Below, one piece after another: positions 16,263-25,621 of a stretch of DNA of 64,000 bases. The notes beneath the pieces were generated by a model. The model ran no database searches, was not told where the DNA came from, and was given only the letters and a program-made list of their open reading frames with translations. The stretch's first letter is position 1; the number at the start of each line of letters is the position of its first letter. The stretch comes from Chloroflexota bacterium (GTDB lineage Bacteria > Chloroflexota > Anaerolineae > Anaerolineales > UBA11579): contig VRUJ01000002.1 of the NCBI GenBank assembly GCA_019456165.1, forward strand, positions 124,001 to 188,000. Reading direction: 5' to 3'. A program made the translations under genes and the position numbers.

Positions 16263-16560
16263 ATTCTACCTCCTCTTGTGGAGATTCATTTTTTGGTGGT
16301 AAATCAAAATTCATGCGTGCGGTAGTCGCGCGTACAACTTTGAACATCGTAATAAGTGTGACTGGCATGCTTAAGACCAATAAAATGATGGTGAACAACG
16401 GCGTTGTTTCAAAACGGTTATCCATCCAAAGTCCGGCCAGTAAAGATATGATAATAATGACAACAGTAATGCATCCAACTTGTCCAGCGACTGCAGCAAG
16501 AGTGAGATTGAAAGCATATTGCCCACGATCCTTCTCTGGTTGATCGCCATTATCGGTCAT
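16240..16560 (-). CDS. AtpZ/AtpI-family ATP synthase assembly protein
   Basis: 106 residues with two membrane helices (GCITVVIIIISLLAGLWMD and LFTIILLVLSMPVTLITMF). The GLWMD turn between them is typical of the AtpZ/AtpI family, which lies at the head of atp operons and helps c-ring assembly or Mg2+ supply. It is first in the Fo cluster. The ATG at 16560 lies 9 nt after a -10 hexamer with no ribosome binding site, so the mRNA is probably leaderless. Confidence 0.8.
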   Translation of the reverse strand: MTDNGDQPEKDRGQYAFNLTLAAVAGQVGCITVVIIIISLLAGLWMDNRFETTPLFTIILLVLSMPVTLITMFKVVRATTARMNFDLPPKNESPQEEVEFGRERED

Positions 16561-16569
16561 TGTTAGTAA

Positions 16570-16597
16570 ATTATATCACAAATGAATTATGCGTCAA
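16570..16597 (-). promoter_or_regulatory. promoter of the Fo ATP synthase cluster
   Basis: On the - strand, TTGACG (16597-16592) and TATAAT (16575-16570) are separated by 16 bp. The -10 is 9 nt from the ATG of the atpZ-like gene, so transcription should begin at or just before the start codon. This separates the Fo cluster from the nuo genes upstream. Confidence 0.8.
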
Positions 16598-16657
16598 CGG
16601 CGACCAGTTTCGGTCAGTCATTTACCGAATGCAAAGACACCAAATGCAGCTTTCAAT

Positions 16658-18109
16658 TTAGAAAATTGCGTCAGCGGCAAAAGATGTCCACTCAAACCAG
16701 GGAGCTAAAACCACTCCCAGTATAATTATGCTGATAATACAGATTGTTAACGCAACGGCATGCGGGCGAGCAACTTTTATAGGTGTCTCATCTTCATCCG
16801 AACGGAACAGGTAAACATGCTTTAGAACGATCAAGTAGTAATACAGTCCAATAATCGCGTTCAAAACACCAAGAACTGCTAACCAAATTAGGTCAGCGTC
16901 AACAGCAGAAGCTATGACCAAAACCTTGGCGATAAATCCACCAAATGGGGGGACGCCGGCCAGTGACAGAAAAGCAACCAACATAGCAACAGCCAACATA
17001 GGCGAACGTCGGCTGAGACCATCATAAGCGGATACATCATCAGAACCCGTTGTGTGCCACACGATAGCAACCACACCAAAGGCAGCCAAGCTGGTTACTA
17101 GATAGACGATCAAATAATACACTACGCTGGTGACACCCAGGCTGGTGTGCGCAGCAGCCGCCACACCCATAAGGACATACCCGGCATGAGCGATCGAAGA
17201 ATAAGCCAATAGGCGTTTGATGTTCTTCTGCGCTAACGCTAAGGTGTTGCCCAATGCCATTGATAAGACCGAAATCACACCGATCACAATAACCCATTGG
17301 GGGATATTCGCTGCGGGGAAAATTACCAGCAAGAAGCGTATCATTACCGCGAAACCCGCCGCCTTAGATGCAGTGGAAAGGAATCCAGCTACAGGCGTTG
17401 GAGCGCCCTCATATACATCGGGAGCCCAAAAATGAAATGGCACCATAGATACTTTGAAGCCGAAACCGACCAACACCAGTAACAAAGTGCCCAGACTCAC
17501 TAATACAGGCAGTTCGCCAGCCTGAATGTTGGCTGCTAACTCGTAAATATTAGTCTCTCCGCCGCTGAATCCGTATAATAAGGTAAAGCCATACAGCATG
17601 ACTGCAGTTGTCATGGCGCCAAATAGCAAATACTTAAAGCCTGCCTCCGGGGATTTCTCATCCTTGGTCATAAAGCCCGCAAGGACGTAGAGCGGAATGG
17701 ATGCGGTTTCTATCGCCAGGAAAAGCATAATGAGATCGCCAGCCGCGCTCATCAAGCTCATTCCCAAAGTAGAGGTCAGCAATAGAATGTAAAACTCGCC
17801 TCGTTTGCCGACCTGCTCCCAGCCAATGGCGAATAAAGCAGTAATTCCAGCGCCAAAAAGGAAAACAAGATTAAAAATATAAGCTAACCAGTCGTGGCGT
17901 ATCATGCCGCCCCACAGCTCCGTTTCATCGCCGGGGCGGGATAGCAGGAAGGTTAGGACGAAGGTAAGTGCAAGACCGCCTACCGTCAACCAGGCCAAGA
18001 TACCTTTGCGTTCCTTGGAAATTGACAGATCGACCACCAATATTACACCAACGAGAACCAGTAAGGAAATTTCAGGCAAAATTGCCAGGATCATTTCAGG
18101 GGTAAACAA
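16658..18109 (-). CDS. nuoN: NADH-quinone oxidoreductase subunit N
   Basis: 483 residues, the antiporter-like subunit of the complex I membrane arm that sits next to the quinone module. The conserved channel Lys is in VSMVPFHFWAPDVYEGAPT context (FKVSMVPFHFW), with a second Lys in STASKAAGFAV and GNTLALAQKNIKRLLAYSSI as expected. The start is probably a TTG at 18109: GGGAGG inside the end of the preceding nuoM lies 7 nt upstream. The next in-frame ATG is at 18094. It is the last gene of the nuo row. Confidence 0.95.
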   Translation of the reverse strand: MFTPEMILAILPEISLLVLVGVILVVDLSISKERKGILAWLTVGGLALTFVLTFLLSRPGDETELWGGMIRHDWLAYIFNLVFLFGAGITALFAIGWEQVGKRGEFYILLLTSTLGMSLMSAAGDLIMLFLAIETASIPLYVLAGFMTKDEKSPEAGFKYLLFGAMTTAVMLYGFTLLYGFSGGETNIYELAANIQAGELPVLVSLGTLLLVLVGFGFKVSMVPFHFWAPDVYEGAPTPVAGFLSTASKAAGFAVMIRFLLVIFPAANIPQWVIVIGVISVLSMALGNTLALAQKNIKRLLAYSSIAHAGYVLMGVAAAAHTSLGVTSVVYYLIVYLVTSLAAFGVVAIVWHTTGSDDVSAYDGLSRRSPMLAVAMLVAFLSLAGVPPFGGFIAKVLVIASAVDADLIWLAVLGVLNAIIGLYYYLIVLKHVYLFRSDEDETPIKVARPHAVALTICIISIIILGVVLAPWFEWTSFAADAIF

Positions 18110-19585
18110 CTATACACCTCCCAGCAAGGTCATAACATGCTGTACGCCAGATTCAACCATCGGGACTATGACTGATGGGAAAATACCGATACCGACTAAC
18201 ACCAAACATAACACACCCAACGCCAATTTTTCACTCCTGGATATGTCATGGACATGGCCTTCGAATTTCTCCGGCATTTCTCCAAAAAACACACTTCCAA
18301 CAATGCGGATAACATAGGCCGCGGTGATCACAATCGAGATCACTGCTGCAATCGCGATCCAGGGATGAGATTGCCATACGCCCATGAAGATAGGAAACTC
18401 GGCGATGAACCCGGAGAAGCCAGGCATGCCCATTGAGACCAAACCTCCGATGATGAATGCGCCAGCCACAAAAGGCATTTTCTTGGCCATTCCGCCCAAT
18501 TCGTCAATTTGGCGCGTATGCGCCTGGTCGTAAATCAAGCCGACCACAGCAAAGAAGAGGGCGGTCATCACTCCATGAGAGACCATCTGCACTCCCGCGC
18601 CAATAAAACCATCCTCGGTCAGGGTCGCAAAACCCATAAACACCAGACCCATGTGAGAGACCGAAGAGAAACCGATAACATATTTGAAATCTTTTTGCAC
18701 CATGGCGATATATGCCCCGTAGACCACATTTACCAGGGTAAGTAAGATGATCCAGGGTAAGTGAAATTGCGCGCCTTCGGGCAAGAGCATTATGCCAACA
18801 CGTAATGCCGCGAAAGCGCCCAGCTTCATCAGCACTCCGGCGTGGAACATGGAAACGGCTGTTGGGGCAGCAACATGCCCATCCGGGCTCCAATTGTGGA
18901 AAGGCCAAATGCCTCCTAAAACCGCGAAGCCGATGAAGACAAAGGGGAACCATAGTTTTTGGAATTCTGGAGAGAATTTAAAGCTTTCCAATTGGAGCAT
19001 ATCGAAAGTGCCCAAACCTGCTTCAAAATATAATGCCAGTCCGCCAACCAAAGCAATCACTGAGCCTATAAAGAGATACAGAGTGAGCTTCATGGCGGCA
19101 TATTCCCGGGTTTCTTTCCATCCCCAAATAGAGATCAGCAAATACATTGGGAAAACAGCGATCTCGTAAAAGAAGAATAAGGCGAACATGTCCAGGGAAG
19201 CGAACACACCAAACACTCCTGTCGCCAGAATAAACAGGAAGGCGAAGAATTCTCGCGGTCTGTCGTCTATACGCTGGGAAATTATCACCCCGGTAAAGAT
19301 AACGATTCCGGTAAGCAATATCAATGGAGCCGAAATACCATCCACAGCAACGTAATATGAGATGCCTAGGTCTGGCAGCCAGTCAAACTTGTCTATGAAT
19401 TGGTACCTGTCCCCATCGATATCATAGCCTATATAGACAACTATACTGAGCAGAAATTCGATCAGGCCAGTAGCTAACGCCCAGCGGTAGATCAGCTGTT
19501 TGCGATCACCTGGCAAGAAGAATAAGACTACGCCAGATAATAGGGGCAGGAGAACAATGATAGTTAGAATAGGAAAATCTTGCAT
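18110..19585 (-). CDS. nuoM: NuoM-like complex I subunit (second copy, channel Lys missing)
   Basis: 491 residues of the NuoM/antiporter type: proton_antipo_M core, the TM5 Glu in FFYEIAVFPMY, and a TM8 Lys in AGVLMKLGAFAALR. At the TM7 motif, other NuoM chains have AIKVPVWPFHTWLPDAH; this one has AVLGGIWPFHNWSPDGH, so the central channel Lys is replaced by Leu. It may therefore be structurally conserved but impaired or altered in proton transfer. It is adjacent to nuoN (overlapping regulation) and 45 nt after another nuoM. GAGGTG precedes the ATG. Confidence 0.9.
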   Translation of the reverse strand: MQDFPILTIIVLLPLLSGVVLFFLPGDRKQLIYRWALATGLIEFLLSIVVYIGYDIDGDRYQFIDKFDWLPDLGISYYVAVDGISAPLILLTGIVIFTGVIISQRIDDRPREFFAFLFILATGVFGVFASLDMFALFFFYEIAVFPMYLLISIWGWKETREYAAMKLTLYLFIGSVIALVGGLALYFEAGLGTFDMLQLESFKFSPEFQKLWFPFVFIGFAVLGGIWPFHNWSPDGHVAAPTAVSMFHAGVLMKLGAFAALRVGIMLLPEGAQFHLPWIILLTLVNVVYGAYIAMVQKDFKYVIGFSSVSHMGLVFMGFATLTEDGFIGAGVQMVSHGVMTALFFAVVGLIYDQAHTRQIDELGGMAKKMPFVAGAFIIGGLVSMGMPGFSGFIAEFPIFMGVWQSHPWIAIAAVISIVITAAYVIRIVGSVFFGEMPEKFEGHVHDISRSEKLALGVLCLVLVGIGIFPSVIVPMVESGVQHVMTLLGGV

Positions 19586-19630
19586 TAGTCACCTCAAGCT
19601 ACTGCAAAAGCAGTAGAATGGTGGATCAAT

Positions 19631-21184
19631 CTATCCAAATAATGAGAGCATTGCATTGTTAATTACGTCCAAAAGCCAGGCCGGCCAAACACCCAGCCAA
19701 AGCATAAGCGCCATCAATGGAGCTATGACGAATACTTCACGTCGACCTATATCAGTAATTTTGTAGTTGCCTTCAGCCTTGCGGGGTCCATGCAGGGTGC
19801 TGGAAATTCCTTTGAGGATGTACGCGCCAGTAAAAAGCAGGCCCATCATGCTAAGAGCTGTGAAAAGCGTAAATATTGGCCAGGCGCCACGTACAACGAG
19901 AAATTCGGAAACAAATCCGTTTAGGCCGGGCAAACCCAGAGAGGCCATGGATGTAAATATTAGGATGCCTCCATATATCGGGATCACGGGGAATAAACCG
20001 CCTCCAATTTCATCCAAGTCGCGGGTGTGAGTGCGCTCGTAGATCACTCCGACCAGGAAAAACATACCCGCTGCCGATAGGCCGTGGTTGAACATCTGCA
20101 ATACCGCACCGTTCAAAGCAATGGTAGCATCTTCCGATCCTAAAGAATAAGCCGCGGCAGCAATGCCCAGGACTACAAAGCCCATGTGATTTACCGAAGA
20201 ATAGGCTACCAGTCGTTTAAAATCTCTTTGGCCGTAGGCCGCGAATGCGCCGAAGATAATGGCCATGGTTGCCAGGAAAGCTAGAATTCCTGCAGCGGCT
20301 TTTGCTTCATCCGGGTACAACGGCAGAACCAAACGCAAGAAACCATAAGCGCCCAGCTTCAACAACACCCCAGCCAAGATCATTGATCCGGCTGTTGGCG
20401 CTTCGGTGTGCGCATCGGGCAGCCATGTGTGGAAAGGCCACACAGGCACTTTGATAGCAAAAGCGATGGCAAACGCCCAGAAAGCAACCGTCTTCACAGT
20501 GGCGAAGGGGATTATGGTATTCCCTAAGGTCAAATCACCTGTCAAGGCAGGCCATGAATCGAAGATGGCTACAAGGTCGAAAGTTCCCGAAACCACGCCG
20601 ATCAACTGAATAGCCAGTAGTAAGCCCAAAGAACCAGCCATAGTATAGATCATGAATTTAAAGGAGGCGTAACTGCGCGCAGGCATTTTACGCCCGTTCC
20701 ATAATTCCCGCTCACCTTTTTCGCTGCCCCATTGGTTGATTAGGAAAAACATAGGAACTAATCCAATCTCCCAGAAGACGAAGAAGAGCAGCAGATCGAG
20801 TGAGAGAAAAACGCCCAACATGCCCATTTCCAGGAAGAGGAAGAGCGCCATATAAATATTTACATTCTTATCAATTTTAAAAGATGCCAGGATTGAAAGG
20901 GGTGTTAACAGTGTTGTTAGCAGAACCATGGTGAGTGAAAGACCGTCCACGCCTACGTGATAGGAAGAATTTATGGCCTCATACCAGGTGTACTGTTCTA
21001 CATATCTGAACTTATCCACTACAGCCGCATCCTCAAAGCCAAACCAGACCACGATAGAGATTGCCAAAGGAACCAAACTGGCACCAAAAGCCACCCAGCG
21101 GATGGTTTGTTTATTATTGCGCGGCAGAAACAGCAGGAGGATTGCAGTTAGCGCTGGGATAAACAAAATCAAAGTAAGCAACAT
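19631..21184 (-). CDS. nuoM: NADH-quinone oxidoreductase subunit M (canonical copy)
   Basis: 517 residues, 14 predicted membrane helices. Proton-channel residues are all present: TM5 Glu in FWEIGLVPMFFL, TM7 Lys in AIKVPVWPFHTW followed by LPDAHTEAPTAGS, and TM8 Lys in GVLLKLGAYGFLR. It should be a working antiporter-like subunit. The neighbouring nuoM copy is only distantly similar, so the duplication is old. Two-NuoM complex I variants are known from several phyla, Chloroflexi among them. Confidence 0.95.
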   Translation of the reverse strand: MLLTLILFIPALTAILLLFLPRNNKQTIRWVAFGASLVPLAISIVVWFGFEDAAVVDKFRYVEQYTWYEAINSSYHVGVDGLSLTMVLLTTLLTPLSILASFKIDKNVNIYMALFLFLEMGMLGVFLSLDLLLFFVFWEIGLVPMFFLINQWGSEKGERELWNGRKMPARSYASFKFMIYTMAGSLGLLLAIQLIGVVSGTFDLVAIFDSWPALTGDLTLGNTIIPFATVKTVAFWAFAIAFAIKVPVWPFHTWLPDAHTEAPTAGSMILAGVLLKLGAYGFLRLVLPLYPDEAKAAAGILAFLATMAIIFGAFAAYGQRDFKRLVAYSSVNHMGFVVLGIAAAAYSLGSEDATIALNGAVLQMFNHGLSAAGMFFLVGVIYERTHTRDLDEIGGGLFPVIPIYGGILIFTSMASLGLPGLNGFVSEFLVVRGAWPIFTLFTALSMMGLLFTGAYILKGISSTLHGPRKAEGNYKITDIGRREVFVIAPLMALMLWLGVWPAWLLDVINNAMLSLFG

Positions 21185-21207
21185 ACCCTAACTCCAGTGT
21201 GCCAAAA

Positions 21208-23367
21208 TTACGGCTGCAGGGCAACCATATAATAGAAGAGGCTAGCAAAAGCTAACAATAAAGCCACCAGCATATACTGCTGGACGCGCCCGGTTTGAAT
21301 TCTTCGAAACCAGTGTCCAAACTTGTTGGTGGAGAAACCCACTAAATCACCAAAACCATTGATTATCGGTTTGTCAATGGAGTTGCGGAAAAAAGCGCCT
21401 ATTTCGAATGAAATTCGCGCCACAAAATGCAGAACGCCATCGATGATTTTGCGGTCGAGGAAAAGATACGTGAAAGTTTCAGATACCCACATCGCCGGAC
21501 GGACGAACAGGACGTTGTAAATTTCATCAATATTGTATTTGTTCTCGAAGAGAGAATAAATCGGCCCTAGCGGTTTACGCAGCGGATCCTCCGACCCAGC
21601 AGAAACATTGCGGTAGACCAGCCAGCCCAAGAGTAAACCGCCCAATGCTACTCCAATAGAAACCAAAAGAGGGATCATATCGAACTCCTCCAGGGTTTCG
21701 GGGTTGTGCAGCAGCGTGCCGCCGACAAAATCGTGCAGCCAATTCGGGATTATGCCGCCAAGAGCGGGAAAATGTTCGGGAATGCCAATCCAGCCAGCCC
21801 CAATTGCAAAAACTGCGAGCACAACCAGAGGAGCAGTCATGCTGCGGGTAGATTCATGCGCATGCTTGGCTTCCTCGGTACGAGGCTCTCCTAAAAAGGT
21901 GAGCGTTATCTGGCGCATGGTATAGAACGCGGTGAGCAAAGCCGCCAATGCAAGCGTCCAGAATACGGCCGGATTATGCGCCAAAGCGTCGGCAAGGATT
22001 TCGTCCTTCGACCAGAACCCAGCCGTGATCAGAGGAAATCCAGAAAGTGCAAAGCCGCCAATTAAGAATGTCCAAAACGTGGTGGGCATCTTCTTGCGCA
22101 GCCCGCCCATATTGAACATGTCCTGGGGGTCAACCTCGTGGTTTCCGGTGTGATAAACGCCGTGCTCCATACCGTGAATTACAGAACCAGAACCGAGGAA
22201 CAGCAATGCTTTGAAGAATGCATGCGTAAACAAGTGAAAGACGGCTGCGACGTATGCGCCCACGCCCAGCGCGGCGATCATAAATCCTAGCTGAGAGATC
22301 GTTGAATAAGCCAATACGCGTTTTACATCCTTTTGCGCAAGTGCAATAGTTGCCGCGAAGAGGGCGGTAAAAGCTCCAATAAATGCCATCACGCTTAGCG
22401 AAATCTCTCCTACCTCCAGCAAGGGGAACATACGGATGACCATATAAACGCCCGCCGAAACCATGGTTGCCGCGTGAATCATTGCTGAAACGGGAGTAGG
22501 TCCTTCCATTGCATCCGGCAGCCAGACATGCAGCGGGAATTGTGCGGATTTGCCGACCGTGCCCAATATTAGCAACAGGCCAATCAGTCCAGCCGCCGAA
22601 AGCCCCAGGAAACCCGAATCTGCTTGTGCCAAAGCATCCAACACAGCTTCATTATGCAAAATATCCCGAAAGTTTAGCGTGTTAGTGGCTTTAAACAAGT
22701 AGGAAATACCTAAAAGCATAAATACATCGCCAATGCGGGTGGTCATGAAGGCTTTTTTGGCCGCGTCGCGGGCTGATTCTTTGCCATACCAGAAACCAAT
22801 TAGCAAATAAGAACACAAGCCCATGATCTCCCAACCCACAAAAAGTGTCAGCAGGTTATTTGAAACCACCAAGGTGAACATGCCGAAAGCGAATAAACCG
22901 ATAAAGGCAAAGAAACGGGCATACATTGGCTCGATTGAGGGTACGATCTGCTTTTTACCGTCTTTCTCGACAGTGGCCCCGTGAGGCGGCAAGCCGTGAT
23001 GATCGTCATCGCCTTTGGGCTGCCCAAAGTTATGATAACCAATGCTGTAAATGAAGATCATCAAGACTGTCCAGCCCACAAAGAAAAGTGTGACAGCCGT
23101 CAGCGGGTCGACCAGAACACCGATCTCTAGGCTGCTGTGCTTCCCTAGCGGAAGCCATTGGATAAAATCCTCAAAGACTTGCTCGCCAAAATGTTCTTTT
23201 CCAATCGCGGTGAAGAAAACGACCATACTCAATAACCAAGAAATAACAGCCGCGCCAACCGCGATGCGGTGGCTCAAGCGGTTATTCCGGTTGGTGAACA
23301 GGACAATTAGGAAAAAGGCTAAAATCGGGGGAAGGGGTATCAGCCAGATAAGTGTGGTTGTTTGCAT
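21208..23367 (-). CDS. nuoL: NADH-quinone oxidoreductase subunit L
   Basis: 719 residues, the distal antiporter-like subunit, with the long lateral helix and C-terminal anchor helix that only NuoL has (the last ~110 residues include the amphipathic stretch before YMLVALLLAFASLFYYMV). Channel residues: Glu in VGWEIMGLCSYLLIG, Lys in TVGKSAQFPLHVWLPDAMEGPTPVSA split over the TM7 loop, and KDVKRVLAYSTISQLG. An insertion near residues 115-150 (GDDDHHGLPPHGATVEKDGKK) is hydrophilic and His-rich and is probably on a loop. It is upstream of both nuoM copies. Confidence 0.96.
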   Translation of the reverse strand: MQTTTLIWLIPLPPILAFFLIVLFTNRNNRLSHRIAVGAAVISWLLSMVVFFTAIGKEHFGEQVFEDFIQWLPLGKHSSLEIGVLVDPLTAVTLFFVGWTVLMIFIYSIGYHNFGQPKGDDDHHGLPPHGATVEKDGKKQIVPSIEPMYARFFAFIGLFAFGMFTLVVSNNLLTLFVGWEIMGLCSYLLIGFWYGKESARDAAKKAFMTTRIGDVFMLLGISYLFKATNTLNFRDILHNEAVLDALAQADSGFLGLSAAGLIGLLLILGTVGKSAQFPLHVWLPDAMEGPTPVSAMIHAATMVSAGVYMVIRMFPLLEVGEISLSVMAFIGAFTALFAATIALAQKDVKRVLAYSTISQLGFMIAALGVGAYVAAVFHLFTHAFFKALLFLGSGSVIHGMEHGVYHTGNHEVDPQDMFNMGGLRKKMPTTFWTFLIGGFALSGFPLITAGFWSKDEILADALAHNPAVFWTLALAALLTAFYTMRQITLTFLGEPRTEEAKHAHESTRSMTAPLVVLAVFAIGAGWIGIPEHFPALGGIIPNWLHDFVGGTLLHNPETLEEFDMIPLLVSIGVALGGLLLGWLVYRNVSAGSEDPLRKPLGPIYSLFENKYNIDEIYNVLFVRPAMWVSETFTYLFLDRKIIDGVLHFVARISFEIGAFFRNSIDKPIINGFGDLVGFSTNKFGHWFRRIQTGRVQQYMLVALLLAFASLFYYMVALQP

Positions 23368-23413
23368 AGATCCTCACTAAATATTTCAGCGTTCATAAAT
23401 TGGAACGCAAAAT

Positions 23414-23722
23414 TTACCATTTCAGCATATCAATTTCATCAGCGGCGACGGTTTTGCGAAGGCGGTATACCGAGATCACCAAGGCCAGCCCAACCGCGAC
23501 CTCTGCTGCAGCCACAGCAAACACAATGATAGCGAATGCTTGCCCAGCAATAGAATCCGAATCCACATATCGCCAAAAGGCAACCAAATTAATATTGGCC
23601 GCGTTAAGCATCAATTCAATGCCCATTAAAATCCCCACTGCATTCTTCCGCGATAAAACACCATACAATCCAACACTAAACAATCCTGCGGCTAATATCA
23701 AGTACCAGGAAAGAGGAATCAT
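23414..23722 (-). CDS. nuoK: NADH-quinone oxidoreductase subunit K
   Basis: 102 residues from the ATG at 23722, which follows AGGAG; a longer frame to 23806 overlaps nuoJ and is rejected. Three membrane helices. The two conserved Glu of the MrpC-like subunit are in LMGIELMLNAANIN and VAAAEVAVGLAL. NuoK forms part of the proton path beside NuoJ and NuoN. The gene overlaps or abuts nuoJ's end (nuoJ stop at 23733), as in a typical operon. Confidence 0.96.
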   Translation of the reverse strand: MIPLSWYLILAAGLFSVGLYGVLSRKNAVGILMGIELMLNAANINLVAFWRYVDSDSIAGQAFAIIVFAVAAAEVAVGLALVISVYRLRKTVAADEIDMLKW

Positions 23723-23732
23723 TAATATTCTC

Positions 23733-24269
23733 CTATTTATCCTTTTGCCATGCGACGACAATAGCCCCAATAAGGGCGGCCAGGAGTAAAACTGAGGCGA
23801 CTTCAAAGGGGATCACGTATGCATCGGGGTCTACCAGGCTTTGGCCTAATTCTGCCACAATTTCCTGCCCCAATTCATTGGATGGCACGCCTGGACGCGT
23901 GAGAGGGGATGCAAATGTTGTGAACTGTGACCAAGCCCCCATAATGATCACCAGGCTAGAAAATACCAACACGGCAAGCATTGCAGCCCAACCCGCGTTA
24001 TGGTTTGCAACTACAGTATCATCACTGGCTACGCGGCGGGTGAGCATGATAGCAAAGATCATCAAGATGGCTATAGCTCCAATATAAATCAATACTTGAA
24101 CCACAGCCAAAAAAGTAGCCTCTAACAGCACGAACAGCACCGCAACGCCAAATAAAGTCAATACCAGATATAAGGCCGCATGCACTAAATTACGGCGAGT
24201 AACCACCATCCATGCCGAAAACAAAATCATTGCAGCAGTTGCTAAAAAGATCACTTGCAAGGCAGTCAT
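23733..24269 (-). CDS. nuoJ: NADH-quinone oxidoreductase subunit J
   Basis: 178 residues with five membrane helices. Helix 3 carries the conserved VQVLIYIGAIAILMIFAIML with its Tyr and pi-bulge region used in the active/deactive switch. The loop between helices 4 and 5 is long. It lies between nuoH and nuoK in the standard order. Ribosome binding site AGGAG precedes the ATG. Confidence 0.96.
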   Translation of the reverse strand: MTALQVIFLATAAMILFSAWMVVTRRNLVHAALYLVLTLFGVAVLFVLLEATFLAVVQVLIYIGAIAILMIFAIMLTRRVASDDTVVANHNAGWAAMLAVLVFSSLVIIMGAWSQFTTFASPLTRPGVPSNELGQEIVAELGQSLVDPDAYVIPFEVASVLLLAALIGAIVVAWQKDK

Positions 24270-24316
24270 AAACTAACTCCTCAATAAATCGGCCATATAT
24301 ATTGAAACGGCCTTTC

Positions 24317-25525
24317 CTACGCAGAAACCTCTTCAGCCGGGGGAGGTACGGCCACAGGTCGGGGTTCAAAAGTCTTTAGTTCGCGCTGTTGGCGCTTGCT
24401 GACAATGCGCAAGATTTGGACGGTGATGATCAAAACCAGCAGGTTTGCGCCAAACAATACTGGAATGCGCAATGCATCAGCCTCAAAAGCCTTTTCCAGG
24501 AGAGCTGTTACCATGAGCAAAACGAGTGAAAGAGGGGTAAGAAATTTCCAATTGAAGGCGAGCATGTGGTCAATACGCACGCGCGGCAATGTGGTACGGA
24601 TCCAAATAACCAGAAAATAAAAGACAAAGGATTTAGCAAACAAGTAGATCAAACCTAGAAGGGGAAATTCCGCCGCGCCAGGTCCTTGCCAGCCGCCAAA
24701 AAACAAGATCGCGGTTAGAACAGCAATCGTAAAGGCATGCAAGAATTCTCCCGCCATGAACATGGCATATTTCATACCACTGTACTCAATGTGGAAGCCG
24801 GCTACAATTTCAGATTCAGCTTCTAACAAGTCAAACGGGGTGCGTCCAATTTCAGCTAATGAACTGATAAAAAATATCAGAGCTGGAAGAGGGGCAAGAA
24901 TAACAAACCATGTATCCTGAGCCTTGACAATCCCATTCACCCCCATGGTGCGGCCTAGCAAAACCGGGACCAGCAAAGTTAAAAAGAGGGGGACTTCATA
25001 AGATACTAATTGCGCGACAGAACGGAAAGCGCCTAAAAGAGCGTACTTGTTGTTTGAAGACCAACCCGCCATTAGTATTGAGATAACTCCAAAAGAACCT
25101 ACTGCAGCGATGTAAAGCACGCCCACGTTGATTTCTGTGCCAAACCAAACAGAGGAAAACGGAATAACCGCCCAAATAAGGAGAACTGAAACAACACCCA
25201 GAATTGGAGCAATATTGAACGCGATCTTGTCCGCGCCCGACGGGGTAATATCCTCTTTGGTGATTAATTTAATCATGTCTGCTATGGCTTGCAATAGCCC
25301 AAAAGGTCCTGCCCGATTTGGGCCAAAACGATCTTGGAAACGGGCTGCTACCTTGCGTTCAATCCAGGTGAGCAAAATAACCAGCAGCAAACCAAAAGTC
25401 GCAACTGTTACAACACCGATTAATTTCAGGACAACAATATTCCAATCCAGTGGAAGGTTAAGGGCACCCAGAATCGTTTTGATTAAGTTTGCTAACCATT
25501 CTCCGAGCTGATCCCAAATTTCCAT
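24317..25525 (-). CDS. nuoH: NADH-quinone oxidoreductase subunit H
   Basis: 402 residues from the ATG at 25525, which follows AGGAG; the TTG one codon earlier is less likely. NuoH carries most of the quinone tunnel. The diagnostic first loop ERKVAARFQDRFGPNRAGPFGLLQ is present (shown in parts: ERKVAARFQDR, GPNRAGPFG), and the conserved acidic loop EIGRTPFDLLEAESEIVAGF that links quinone chemistry to pumping. In standard operons nuoI follows nuoH; here nuoJ follows and nuoI is absent. Confidence 0.96.
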   Translation of the reverse strand: MEIWDQLGEWLANLIKTILGALNLPLDWNIVVLKLIGVVTVATFGLLLVILLTWIERKVAARFQDRFGPNRAGPFGLLQAIADMIKLITKEDITPSGADKIAFNIAPILGVVSVLLIWAVIPFSSVWFGTEINVGVLYIAAVGSFGVISILMAGWSSNNKYALLGAFRSVAQLVSYEVPLFLTLLVPVLLGRTMGVNGIVKAQDTWFVILAPLPALIFFISSLAEIGRTPFDLLEAESEIVAGFHIEYSGMKYAMFMAGEFLHAFTIAVLTAILFFGGWQGPGAAEFPLLGLIYLFAKSFVFYFLVIWIRTTLPRVRIDHMLAFNWKFLTPLSLVLLMVTALLEKAFEADALRIPVLFGANLLVLIITVQILRIVSKRQQRELKTFEPRPVAVPPPAEEVSA

Positions 25526-25574
25526 CAATTATCTCCTGTCACACACTTTTAGATAGCCAGACATTCTGGCAACA

Positions 25575-25607
25575 TAATAAAAGGCTGATAAGTTTTTCAT
25601 CAGCCTT
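25575..25607 (-). terminator. terminator-like hairpin between nuoA and nuoH
   Basis: On the - strand AAGGCTGAT (25607-25599) and ATCAGCCTT (25589-25581) form a 9-bp perfect stem with a 9-nt loop, followed by a T-rich run (TTTTATTAT). A second small hairpin GCCAGA-cat-TCTGGC (25557-25571) follows. It should stop or attenuate nuoA transcripts before nuoH. Confidence 0.75.
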
Positions 25608-25621
25608 CCTACATTATCTGG

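Noticed and set aside
18110-19585. Reading the second NuoM as an Mrp antiporter (MrpD) subunit
   Set aside because: It sits inside the nuo row, directly before nuoN, and no other mrp gene is present.
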